A stretch of DNA of 64,000 bases, taken from NCBI RefSeq assembly GCF_002192695.1, contig NZ_MTLG01000110.1, positions 289,808-353,807 on the forward strand, given 5' to 3'. Position numbers and translations under genes: made by a program. This DNA is from Achromobacter xylosoxidans. GTDB taxonomy: Bacteria; Pseudomonadota; Gammaproteobacteria; Burkholderiales; Burkholderiaceae_B. The notes beneath the pieces were generated by a model. That model made no database searches, was not told the origin of the DNA, and was given only the letters and a program-made list of their open reading frames with translations. This document shows, in pieces, positions 8,451 through 16,627 of the stretch. How positions within the stretch are numbered: the first letter of the stretch is position 1; every line of letters starts with the position of its first letter.

Positions 8451-9893
8451 ATGCGCATATTCACCGGCGCCCTTGCCACGGAAACCAATACCTTTTCGCC
8501 CTTGCCGACCGGGCTCGCCGCGTTCAAGTCGCGCGAGTACCTGCCCGGCGGCACCCATCCCGATCACATGACGTTCTACGCGGGGCCGCTGTGGGCCGCG
8601 CGCCAGCGCGCCCGGGACGGCGGGTGGACATTGATCGAAGGACTGGTGGCGTCCGCGCAGCCGGGCGGCACGACCACGCGCGCCGCCTATGAAACGCTGC
8701 GCGACGAGCTGCTTGCCGACCTGCGCGCGGCGCTGCCGGTGGACATGGTGCTGCTGGGCTTGCATGGCGCCATGGTGGCCGACGGCTACGACGATTGTGA
8801 AGGCGATCTCCTGCGCCGCGTGCGCGAGATCGTCGGCCCCGGCGTGGTGGTGGGCGCGGAGCTGGACCCGCACGCGCACCTGACGCCGCTGATGGTGGAA
8901 CAGGCCACGGTGCTGGTGCTGTTCAAGGAGTATCCCCACATCGACGTGCTGGAACGCGCCGAAGACCTGCTGGCCCTGTGCCTGGACGCACAGGCCGGCC
9001 GCACGCGGCCCGTGGCCGCGCTGGTCGACTGCGACATGATCGTGCCGATGCACACCACCCGCGAGCCCGCGCAGGGCTTCGTCAGCCGCATGAAGGCGCT
9101 GGAAGGCCGCGACGGCATTCTGTCGGTGTCGGCGGCGCAAGGCTTCGCCACCGGCGACGTGCCGGAAATGGGCACCAAGGTGCTGGTCTACGCCGATGGC
9201 GACGCGGCCTGCGCGCAAACGCTGGCGCGCCAATTGGCCGACGAACTCATCGCGATGCGCGAACAGTTGATGGTGCCGTACCGCGGCGTGGACCAGGCGC
9301 TGGACGAAGCCCTGGCCTATGGCGACGGCCCCATCGTGCTGGCTGACCGTTCGGACAACCCCGGCAGCGGCGCGGCCGGCGACTCTACCTATCTGCTGGC
9401 CAGGATGCGCGAGCGCGGCATACGCAATGCCGCCATCGGCCCCCTGTGGGATCCGGTGGCCGCTCGCATCGCGTTTGACGCCGGCCCCGGCGCGGAGCTG
9501 GACCTGCGCATCGGCGGCAAGGTAGGTCCGTTGTCAGGCAGTCCCGTGGATGCGCGCTGCGTGGTGGTGTCCACGCATGCGGACATGTTCATGACAGGCA
9601 ACTCCAACACCCGCATCGCCCTGGGCGACTGCGCGCTGGTCGACGTGGACGGCATCCTGGTCGCGCTGGTCTCGCTGCGCACCCAGGCCTATCACACCGA
9701 CCTCTTCACGCAGCTGGGTTGCGACCTGACGGCGCAGCGCCTGATCGTGGTGAAGTCCGCGCATCACTTCCATGCCAAGTACGCGCCCTTGGCCAAGGCG
9801 GTGCTGTATGTGGCCGCGCCCGGTTCCGCCAGCCCGGATTGGCGCCGCCTGCCGTATCGCAAGGCCAGGCTGCCGAAGTGGCCGATCGCGTAG
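8451..9893 (+). CDS. M81 family metallopeptidase (MlrC-like), copy B
   Basis: Paralogue of copy A, 480 residues, transcribed away from it. The N-terminus MRIFTGALATETNTF and the central DPHAHLT and MHTTREPAQGF segments match the family. Residues from about 70 to 290 are nearly identical to copy A, while the N-terminus and residues about 380-470 differ clearly. The ATG at 8451 aligns with the copy A start; upstream in-frame sequence is not conserved. It stands alone on this strand. The likely role is hydrolysis of a substrate related to that of copy A. Confidence 0.9.
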   Translation: MRIFTGALATETNTFSPLPTGLAAFKSREYLPGGTHPDHMTFYAGPLWAARQRARDGGWTLIEGLVASAQPGGTTTRAAYETLRDELLADLRAALPVDMVLLGLHGAMVADGYDDCEGDLLRRVREIVGPGVVVGAELDPHAHLTPLMVEQATVLVLFKEYPHIDVLERAEDLLALCLDAQAGRTRPVAALVDCDMIVPMHTTREPAQGFVSRMKALEGRDGILSVSAAQGFATGDVPEMGTKVLVYADGDAACAQTLARQLADELIAMREQLMVPYRGVDQALDEALAYGDGPIVLADRSDNPGSGAAGDSTYLLARMRERGIRNAAIGPLWDPVAARIAFDAGPGAELDLRIGGKVGPLSGSPVDARCVVVSTHADMFMTGNSNTRIALGDCALVDVDGILVALVSLRTQAYHTDLFTQLGCDLTAQRLIVVKSAHHFHAKYAPLAKAVLYVAAPGSASPDWRRLPYRKARLPKWPIA

Positions 9894-9934
9894 CGGCGGG
9901 TCCGGCCGCGGCCGTTTGACTCGAGCGACTCGCG

Positions 9935-12358
9935 TCACCACCGGTGCTGGTAGGTCAGCGTCAGCACGGCTCCCGCGGCGGGGAGCCGGCTGGTGTTGGT
10001 ATTGCTGCGCATGAGCTGGCTGTATAGCGGGTAGTAGTCGCGGTTGAAAAGGTTCTCGACGCCCAGGATGAAGGTGTTGCGCGGGTCGGGCTGGTAGCGG
10101 CCCATGAGGTCCACGGTGAAGTAGCTGTTGACGTCCCGGCGGCCGAAGCTCTCCTTGCCATCCAGGCGGTAGTCCTTGGCGCCGAAGTAATTGGCCTGCA
10201 GCCGACCGCTCCAGCGCTCGTTCGGCCGGTATTGCAGATAGGCCGTCAGCTTGAGCGGCGGAATGCGGTAGCCGGTCATGCCTTGCCAGCTGCCGCCATC
10301 CGGCTGCTCGCGGCCCTTCATCCAGGTGAAGGTGCCGCCGGCGCCCCATTTCTCGTCGTCGGTGGTGGTGTCGATGGTGCCTTCGACGCCGTAGATGCGC
10401 TCTTCGGTGCGCGTGAGGATCAGGCCGTTGTTGAAGCTCTGCACGTCCCCGAGTTTCGAGGTGGTGTAGAACACGGCCAGCGACGCCGAGGTGTTGCCCG
10501 CGCCGCCGCGCCAGCCCAACTCATAGTTGTTGGTCTTGACCGGCTGCAGGTCCGACGAGCCGATGTCGAAGCCCGGCCGCGCATTGCGCATCTGGACCCC
10601 GATGTCGGGCAGCTGGAAGCCCTGGCTGAAGTTGGCGTAGAGCTCCTGGCCGCGCACCGGGGCGTACGCGACGCCGAAGTTCCACAGCAAGGCGTCGTAG
10701 TTGACGGAGCCGCCCTGGACCGAGGCCGGGGACGGCACGCGCAGCTGCGACAGCGGCACGAAATCGCCGAACCGGGCGGAAGCGTACTCGTAGCGCGCGC
10801 CGCCCTGTACCGACCATTGCTCGTTGAAGCGGTGTTCAAGCTGCGCGAAGAGGCCGGTGCTGCGGGTCGTCAGTTCGGGCATGTAGGTGAGGCTGCCGAT
10901 CCTGTTGAACACCCGTCCGCCGCTGCGGTCGTAGGCCGCCGGATCGAAGATGTCGATCGGCATGTCGCTGCGTTCCTGGTTGAAGTCGGCGCCCCAGAGC
11001 ACCTTGGATTGCTCGCCCAGCGGCGTATCCACGGTCAGCCGGCTGCCGAACACCTTGGTGTTCTGCGTGACCTGGTCCACGTTGTTGCCGCGCGTGACGA
11101 CGGCGCGCGCATCGAAGGGCGTGAAGCGGGTGAAGTAGTCGCGGTAGTACATCTGGGCCGTGACCTTGCTGCCCAGCACGTCCAGGTGTTCGTATTCCAG
11201 ATTCAACAGCGTGTTGCGGATCTGGTTCTGGTCGGCCAGTTGCAGGCCGCCCATGGGCAGGGCGCGGGCCGAACCCGGCGGCAGGCGGCCGACGGACGGA
11301 TCCGAGGTGTAGTCGGAGTCCTGGTCCGCGTTGTAGTAGCTGGCGGACAGTTGCAGGCGCTGCTTGTCGTCGATGTGCAACCCGAGCTTGCCGCCCAGGC
11401 TGTAGATATTGGAGTCGAACAGGTCGCCCTGGCTGGGCTCGGGCGCGATGCGCCTGCCTTGCGCGTCATACGAGGCGCCGTTGTGGCGCGCGCCCAGGTC
11501 CAGGGCGTAGTCCAGCTTGCCCTGGCTGCCCGCGAAGTGCTGTTGCAGCTGCCCGCCCAGCCCGTCGGCGCGCAGGCGGCTCAACGGGCTGACTGCCGTC
11601 ACGGTGGTTTCGGATACCGCTTCGCCGCCGGCAGGCCGGGTGGTGATCGAAACGATGCCGCCCGTCGCGCCGGCGCCGTAGATCGAGCTGCTGCCGCGCA
11701 GCACTTCGACCCGCTCGATGGTGGCGGGGTTGATGTTCGCCAGATTGCGCGACGAGTCCCGGTTGGTGTTCAGCGGGATCCCATCCACCAGCACCAGCAC
11801 GCCCCGGCCGCGCAGCGTCTGGCCATAGTCCGTCATGGTGCGGCTGGAATCGGCCATGCCGGGCACGGTCTTGGAGAGCACGGTGGCCAGGCTGTCGGAA
11901 CCCGTGCGCAATTCCTGCAACGCGTCGCGTTCCAGCACGATGGTCTGCTGCACCGGGCTGACCAGATTGCTGGATGTGCGCGAGGCGGAAACTTCGATGG
12001 GCGCCATTACCTGGGCCTGGCCCGCGTTTTCCGGTTCGATGATGGTCGCGGCGCCATCCTGGCGCACGCGCAGGGCCCGGTCCTTCAGCAGCGCGGATAG
12101 CGCCTGCTGCGGCGTCATGGTTCCGGAGACGGCCGGCGCCTGCATGCCCGCGACGGTCTGCGGCGCATAGAAGATCTGCAATCCGTGGGTCTGGGCCAGG
12201 GTGCGCAAGGCCTGGTCCAGCGATTGCGCGGGCATGTCGATCGCCACCGGCGCGGCTTGCGCCCGCGCGCCTGCCGATCCCGCCATCAACACCGCTGCAA
12301 GCGCTGTCGTCGCCAGGCCGCGCATCCGCGCGCGGCTTCCCCATTTTTTGCGATCCAC
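9935..12358 (-). CDS. TonB-dependent siderophore receptor with STN signalling domain (FecA-like)
   Basis: Outer-membrane receptor, 807 residues. Order of domains: signal peptide ending near ARAQA (about residue 34), a secretin/TonB short N-terminal (STN) domain at about 38-105, a plug at about 130-240, and a beta-barrel ending in aromatic YQHRW. The STN domain is the part that signals to a FecR-type anti-sigma factor, and fecI- and fecR-like genes lie directly upstream on the same strand. The start shown is a GTG with an AGGA very close to it; the ATG at 12325 (MRGLATTALAAV), with GGGGAAG upstream, is a good alternative. The ligand is unknown, probably a ferric chelate. Confidence 0.92.
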   Translation of the reverse strand: MDRKKWGSRARMRGLATTALAAVLMAGSAGARAQAAPVAIDMPAQSLDQALRTLAQTHGLQIFYAPQTVAGMQAPAVSGTMTPQQALSALLKDRALRVRQDGAATIIEPENAGQAQVMAPIEVSASRTSSNLVSPVQQTIVLERDALQELRTGSDSLATVLSKTVPGMADSSRTMTDYGQTLRGRGVLVLVDGIPLNTNRDSSRNLANINPATIERVEVLRGSSSIYGAGATGGIVSITTRPAGGEAVSETTVTAVSPLSRLRADGLGGQLQQHFAGSQGKLDYALDLGARHNGASYDAQGRRIAPEPSQGDLFDSNIYSLGGKLGLHIDDKQRLQLSASYYNADQDSDYTSDPSVGRLPPGSARALPMGGLQLADQNQIRNTLLNLEYEHLDVLGSKVTAQMYYRDYFTRFTPFDARAVVTRGNNVDQVTQNTKVFGSRLTVDTPLGEQSKVLWGADFNQERSDMPIDIFDPAAYDRSGGRVFNRIGSLTYMPELTTRSTGLFAQLEHRFNEQWSVQGGARYEYASARFGDFVPLSQLRVPSPASVQGGSVNYDALLWNFGVAYAPVRGQELYANFSQGFQLPDIGVQMRNARPGFDIGSSDLQPVKTNNYELGWRGGAGNTSASLAVFYTTSKLGDVQSFNNGLILTRTEERIYGVEGTIDTTTDDEKWGAGGTFTWMKGREQPDGGSWQGMTGYRIPPLKLTAYLQYRPNERWSGRLQANYFGAKDYRLDGKESFGRRDVNSYFTVDLMGRYQPDPRNTFILGVENLFNRDYYPLYSQLMRSNTNTSRLPAAGAVLTLTYQHRW

Positions 12359-12483
12359 TTCCTGTGCTCCTGAATCCTGTTGGCGGGCACCATGCCTGCC
12401 TGGTTATCAGGAAGAAGACGCAATACGCGGGAAATACCTGAATGCGGCTACGGCTTTTTTTGTAACAGCGCGGGATGTCGGCG

Positions 12484-13464
12484 TCAGCGGGCGACGATTT
12501 CGGCCTGGCCGTCGGACAAGCGCCTGACGGCGACAGGCAGGATGTGCGGCAGCGCCGTCAGGAAGGCGTCCGTGTCCGCGGTCTGGAACACGCTGGTCAG
12601 GCGCAGCGTTTCCAGTCCCTGGCGCGGCGCGAGGATGATGGGCTGCAGCCGGTAGCGCGAGACTTCGCGCACGGCGCTGGCCAGGTCGGTATCGGCGAAC
12701 ACGATCTGGCCCTGGCGCCAGGCCAGCGCGGCGGCTACGGGATAGTCCTGGACCTGGCCGGCATGGCCGCTGGCATCGATGCGAACCGCGCTGCCGGCCC
12801 GGACGGACACTGCCGTCTGGTCCGCGCGGCCGGCCACCTCGACCGAGCCCGACTCCACCACGATGCGCAACTGGTCCGTGTCGCGGCTTACGTCGAAGCG
12901 GGTGCCGGTCACTCTGGCGCTACCCAGTCCCGCATCCACGATGAAGGGCCTGGCCGCATCCTTTGCCACCGCGAACAGGGCTTCGCCTTCTTGCAGGAGG
13001 ACCAGGCGCCGGGCGCCGTCGTAACGGACTTCGATCCGGCTGCGGCTGTTCAGTTCAGCGGTGGAGCCGTCGGGCAATGTGACGCTGCGTCGTTCTCCGG
13101 CAGCCGTGCGGTATTCGGCCACGGGATCGGCGTGTTGCCAGATACCTAGCGCAATGGCTCCCATCAGCGCGCACAGCCCCAGTCCCAGCGCCCGCCGCCG
13201 CGCCGGGCGTTGCGCGCGCCGGGGCTCTTCCGCCAGCGCGCGCAGCCGGTCTTCGGGCAGGGCGGCGGCAGCCTGCCAGATCGATTCCAGCATCCGGTAT
13301 TCGGCGGCGTGGCGCGGATCCGCGGCAAGCCAGGCATCGCGCTCGGCCTGGGCGGCGGCCGTCCATTCGCCGGAGTGCGCGCGCGCGAACCAGCGCGCCG
13401 CTTCATGGCGGACGGGGTCGGCGCCGACGTCGGGCGCCTGAAGCGGACTGTCAGTTCGGGGCAT
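12484..13464 (-). CDS. FecR-type anti-sigma factor
   Basis: Inner-membrane regulator, 326 residues. The N-terminal cytoplasmic part carries the conserved EAARWFARAHSGEW and ERDAWLAADPRHAAEY segments. One membrane segment follows at about 95-110 (LGLGLCALMGAIALGI), then the periplasmic FecR domain with RRSVTLPDGSTAELNSRS. It receives the signal from the STN domain of the TonB receptor and controls the sigma factor whose gene it overlaps by 14 bases. A 125-base gap before the receptor gene may contain a promoter used by that sigma factor. Confidence 0.93.
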   Translation of the reverse strand: MPRTDSPLQAPDVGADPVRHEAARWFARAHSGEWTAAAQAERDAWLAADPRHAAEYRMLESIWQAAAALPEDRLRALAEEPRRAQRPARRRALGLGLCALMGAIALGIWQHADPVAEYRTAAGERRSVTLPDGSTAELNSRSRIEVRYDGARRLVLLQEGEALFAVAKDAARPFIVDAGLGSARVTGTRFDVSRDTDQLRIVVESGSVEVAGRADQTAVSVRAGSAVRIDASGHAGQVQDYPVAAALAWRQGQIVFADTDLASAVREVSRYRLQPIILAPRQGLETLRLTSVFQTADTDAFLTALPHILPVAVRRLSDGQAEIVAR

Positions 13465-13954
13465 AGGCTCCCAGCCGTTCGCGCAGATGCAACGCGGTGC
13501 GGATCATGTACTTCTCGACCATGTTCTTGCTCAGGCCCATGCGTTCCGCGATCTCGGCTTGCGTCAGGCCTTCCAGGCGCTGCCAGACGAACACCTGGCG
13601 GCACTTGAGCGGCAGCTCGGCCAGCGCCGCTTCCAAGGCCAGGCTCAGTTGTTCGGTGCGGACCTGGGCCAGGGGATCGCCCCAGGTGCTGGGATGGCCG
13701 GCTATGGTATCAAGCGGCACCCATTCCTGCCCGTCCGTCCGCCGGAAGTTGTCCACGGCCATGTTGCGCGCGGCCTGATGCAGATAGGCGCGGGGCTGCG
13801 TCACGCGGTCGGGGTCGGTTTCCAGGCATTTGACCAGGGCGTCATGCGCGAGATCGCGCGCGGCATCGCGGCAGCCCAACTTCCGGGTCCAGACCGCAAG
13901 CAGCTCTTCGTAGTAGGCCAGGAAGCCTTGCGAACGGGGGGGGCGTGATGACAT
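13451..13954 (-). CDS. FecI-type ECF sigma factor
   Basis: RNA polymerase sigma factor of the extracytoplasmic-function class, 167 residues. Region 2 is seen in YYEELLAVWTRKLGCRDAA through AYLHQAARNMAVDNFRR, and region 4 in LPLKCRQVFVWQRLEGLTQAEIAERMG with its helix-turn-helix. It should transcribe the downstream TonB receptor gene when the receptor is occupied. A Fur-like site lies 26 bases before its start codon, which fits iron repression. The start is the ATG at 13954. Confidence 0.93.
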   Translation of the reverse strand: MSSRPPRSQGFLAYYEELLAVWTRKLGCRDAARDLAHDALVKCLETDPDRVTQPRAYLHQAARNMAVDNFRRTDGQEWVPLDTIAGHPSTWGDPLAQVRTEQLSLALEAALAELPLKCRQVFVWQRLEGLTQAEIAERMGLSKNMVEKYMIRTALHLRERLGAYAPN

Positions 13955-13979
13955 GGCGCGGGGTCGGCAGGGCTTTCAT

Positions 13980-13998
13980 GATAATGCTTTTTATTTGC
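13980..13998 (-). promoter_or_regulatory. Fur box candidate upstream of the fecI-like gene
   Basis: On the minus strand the 19 bases match 14 of 19 positions of the classical Fur consensus, with a perfect GCATTATC end. The site lies 26-44 bases before the sigma-factor start, within the likely promoter. Confidence 0.5.
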
Positions 13999-14052
13999 AT
14001 TGGAAAGCCGGCCGATGGCGGCGTCCTGGTCTTGCGGCAGCAGGCAGGTCTT

Positions 14053-14712
14053 CTACGCCGGGGCCCGCGGCGTGTCCTCAAGCTCCAGCATGGCCAGCAG
14101 GCCGATGATCAGCGCCTGCATGCCCTGGTCCAGTTCCAGTTCCATCTCGGATTCCTCGGCCGCGCGTTCCGCGTCCACCACAGGCTCCAGCCCGGCGACC
14201 GAGTACACCGTGTCGGCGACCGCCATGCCGTGGAAGGCCACGGTCGCCAGCAGGATGCGGGACTGTTCCCTGGAAATGCCGTAGGCGGTGGCGATATGGC
14301 GTTGTTGCTCGTCGATTCTCGCCAGCATGGACGGCGTCGCGGCCAGCCTGCGGATCACATAGGGCGTCACCCCCGGGTGCGCCTTGACGAACTCCCGCAC
14401 GGAGGCGGCGAACAAGGTCAGGTACTGCTTCAGTTCGCCGCGGTCGTTGCTACAGGCTTGCGGGATCTGCCAACGCTTGAAGATCTCTTCGGCGACCAGG
14501 CGCTTGAGGTCCTCCAGGCTGGGCACGTGCTTGTACAGCGCCATGTGGCTGACGCCCAGCGCAGCCGCGAGTCCGACGAAGGTGATGTTCGGCAGGCCCA
14601 TCGCGATGCCCGCGTCGGCAATCCGCTCCCGGGTGATGGTGGGAGGGCGTCCCCGCGCCGGGCGGCGCTCTGGCGGTGTCATGGCTGCTCCTGGTTCCTT
14701 GGCGTCATTCAT
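14053..14712 (-). CDS. TetR family transcriptional regulator
   Basis: DNA-binding repressor of the TetR family, 219 residues. The helix-turn-helix is in ITRERIADAGIAMGLPNITF through LGVSHMALYKHVPSLEDL. The C-terminal helical domain would bind an effector and dimerise. A second in-frame ATG at 14682 has an AGGAG site and may be the true start. It is divergent from the siderophore ABC gene, and two TetR-size inverted repeats lie between them, so it probably controls that locus and itself. The effector is unknown. Confidence 0.9.
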   Translation of the reverse strand: MNDAKEPGAAMTPPERRPARGRPPTITRERIADAGIAMGLPNITFVGLAAALGVSHMALYKHVPSLEDLKRLVAEEIFKRWQIPQACSNDRGELKQYLTLFAASVREFVKAHPGVTPYVIRRLAATPSMLARIDEQQRHIATAYGISREQSRILLATVAFHGMAVADTVYSVAGLEPVVDAERAAEESEMELELDQGMQALIIGLLAMLELEDTPRAPA

Positions 14713-14739
14713 CCCTCACTTTAACCCGGCCCGATTTAT

Positions 14740-14762
14740 TTAGTTTATGGTGATGAAACTAA
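14740..14762. promoter_or_regulatory. TetR-type operator candidate 1
   Basis: Perfect 7-base inverted repeat TTAGTTT-N9-AAACTAA, 23 bases in all, a usual TetR operator size. It lies 27 bases before the TetR start and 62 before the ABC gene. An almost identical copy begins 32 bases further on. Confidence 0.6.
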
Positions 14763-14771
14763 TTCAAGAAT

Positions 14772-14794
14772 TTAGTTTATAGTGATGCAAATAA
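14772..14794. promoter_or_regulatory. TetR-type operator candidate 2
   Basis: Second copy of the same element. TTAGTTT is intact, the spacer differs by one base, and the right arm is CAAATAA, less perfect. The 32-base offset, about three helical turns, puts both copies on the same face of the DNA. Confidence 0.5.
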
Positions 14795-14800
14795 TTATCA
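14786..14800 (+). promoter_or_regulatory. Fur box candidate upstream of the siderophore locus
   Basis: TGCAAATAATTATCA matches 12 of the 14 defined positions of the 7-1-7 Fur motif (TGATAAT-N-ATTATCA). It overlaps TetR operator 2 and ends 24 bases before the first ABC gene, consistent with joint iron and effector control. Confidence 0.5.
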
Positions 14801-14824
14801 CCAACATCTGGGTAGTTAGATTTC

Positions 14825-16627
14825 ATGAGCAGTTCTGCAGCCGCCGCGGCCAAGCCTGGGAAACCCGGACCGCTAGGCCTGGTGCTGGCCCCCATACGCG
14901 GACAATTGACCGCCGCCGCAGCGCTGGCCGCGGTGGGCACCATGCTCACCCTGGTACCGCTGGCAGGAATCGCGCACATCGCCCGTATCGTCCTCGCCGG
15001 CGCAGAGCCTTCCGCGGCGACTCAAGCCTGGCCTGGAATCTGGTGGACTGTCATTGCCAGCCTGGCGTGCATGTTCGCCGGCATGGCGCTGATCTCGGCC
15101 GGCGAATTGACGGCCCATCTGGCCGACAACCGTCTTACGCACCGTCTGCGCCTGGCCGCCGCGCAGCGGCTGTCGCAGGTGCCGCTGGGCTGGTTCACCG
15201 GCAGGGCGTCGGGCGAGGTCAAGCAGGCGATGCAGGACGACATCGGCACGCTGCACAGCCTGACCGCGCATTTCTACACGGCGGTGGGGCGCGCCGCGGG
15301 CGGCATCGCGATTTCGGTCATCTACCTGTTCGCGCAGGACTGGCGCCTGGCGTTGGCGGCGTTGCTGCCGTTCCCCGGCTTCTTCCTGTTCCTGCGCCGC
15401 GCCATGAAGGCCGGCGGGGCGAACATGCAGGAATTCGTGGAGCGGCTTGGGCGCCTCAATGGCGCAACGGTCGAGTTCGTGGGCGGCATGCCCGTGGTCA
15501 AGACGTTCGGCGATGCAGGCAAGGCGCATCGCGGCTATCGCGAGGCCGTCGATGCCTTCGCCGAGGCCTTCGCCAGCTTTACCCGGCCGCTGGTGGCGGC
15601 GATGGCGCATGCCCATGCAATGGTCGCGCCGGTCACGGTGCTGGGCGTGGTGCTGGGTTTTGGCGCCTTGTTCGTCGGGCTGGGCTGGATGGCGCCGGTG
15701 GACGTGCTGCCGTTCGCGCTGGTGGCGCCGGGAATATGCGCGCCGGTGCTGTTGCTGCATACGCTGCTGCACGATCTGGGCAGTGCCGTGGGCGCCGCGC
15801 AGCGGGTGCGGACCATGCTGGAGACGCCCGTGCTGGAGCCGCTGGCGCCCGGGCAGGCGCAGGTCCCCGAGGGCCATGAAGTCCGCTTCGAGAACGTGGG
15901 CTATTCCTATGGCGGGGAGCGCCGGACGCTGTCCGGCATCAGCTTCACGCTGGAACCCGGCACGGTCACCGCCATCGTCGGTCCTTCGGGCGCGGGCAAG
16001 TCCACGCTAGCGCGGCTGCTGTTGCGATTCTTCGACCCCGACGAAGGGCGCATCACGCTGGGCGGCGCCGATCTCAGGCGGATCGAGAGCGCGCAGCTTT
16101 ACCGGCGCGTTGGCTTCGTATTGCAGGAAGTGCGCCTGATCCATGCCAGCGTGCGCGACAACATCGCGCTGGGCCGGCCCTCTGCCACTCGGCAAGAGAT
16201 CGAGGAAGCCGCGCGCACCGCCAATATCCATGAACGCATCCTGGCGCTGCCGCGCGGCTACGATTCGGTGGTCGGCGAGGACGCACAACTTTCCGGCGGC
16301 GAACTCCAGCGCGCCAGCATTGCGCGCGCCGTGCTGCTGGATCCTCCCGTGCTGGTGCTGGACGAAGCCACGGCAGCGGCCGACGCCGGCAACGAGGCCG
16401 CGGTCCAGGGCGCGCTGTCGCGCTTCGCCCGGGGGCGCACGGTGATGGTGATCGCGCACCGGCTGGATACGGTGATGCACGCCGACCGCATCCTCGTTGT
16501 CGAGGACGGCGCCATCGTCGAACAAGGCCGGCACGAACAGTTGCTGGCGCAAGGCGGCTGCTATGCCCGGCTATGGGCGCAGGGCGGCTATGAAGCCTCC
16601 GAGGACAAAGAGGTGGCCGCATGCTGA
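14825..16627 (+). CDS. Half ABC transporter, permease fused to ATPase (YbtP/IrtA-like), first subunit
   Basis: Membrane protein of 600 residues with an N-terminal six-helix domain (about 20-330) and a C-terminal ATPase. Walker A GPSGAGKST is near residue 385, signature LSGGELQ near 495, and Walker B VLVLDEATAAAD after it. It pairs with the next gene, which it overlaps by 7 bases. Such exporter-fold pairs next to iron permeases are known from yersiniabactin (YbtPQ) and mycobactin (IrtAB) systems, where they act in siderophore import. Import rather than export is therefore inferred. No strong ribosome binding site is seen before the ATG. Confidence 0.88.
   Translation: MSSSAAAAAKPGKPGPLGLVLAPIRGQLTAAAALAAVGTMLTLVPLAGIAHIARIVLAGAEPSAATQAWPGIWWTVIASLACMFAGMALISAGELTAHLADNRLTHRLRLAAAQRLSQVPLGWFTGRASGEVKQAMQDDIGTLHSLTAHFYTAVGRAAGGIAISVIYLFAQDWRLALAALLPFPGFFLFLRRAMKAGGANMQEFVERLGRLNGATVEFVGGMPVVKTFGDAGKAHRGYREAVDAFAEAFASFTRPLVAAMAHAHAMVAPVTVLGVVLGFGALFVGLGWMAPVDVLPFALVAPGICAPVLLLHTLLHDLGSAVGAAQRVRTMLETPVLEPLAPGQAQVPEGHEVRFENVGYSYGGERRTLSGISFTLEPGTVTAIVGPSGAGKSTLARLLLRFFDPDEGRITLGGADLRRIESAQLYRRVGFVLQEVRLIHASVRDNIALGRPSATRQEIEEAARTANIHERILALPRGYDSVVGEDAQLSGGELQRASIARAVLLDPPVLVLDEATAAADAGNEAAVQGALSRFARGRTVMVIAHRLDTVMHADRILVVEDGAIVEQGRHEQLLAQGGCYARLWAQGGYEASEDKEVAAC

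Noticed and set aside
12430..12483. A GC-rich stretch followed by seven T residues as a rho-independent terminator
   Set aside because: The bases before the T-run do not form a real stem; the GCCG units are direct rather than inverted.
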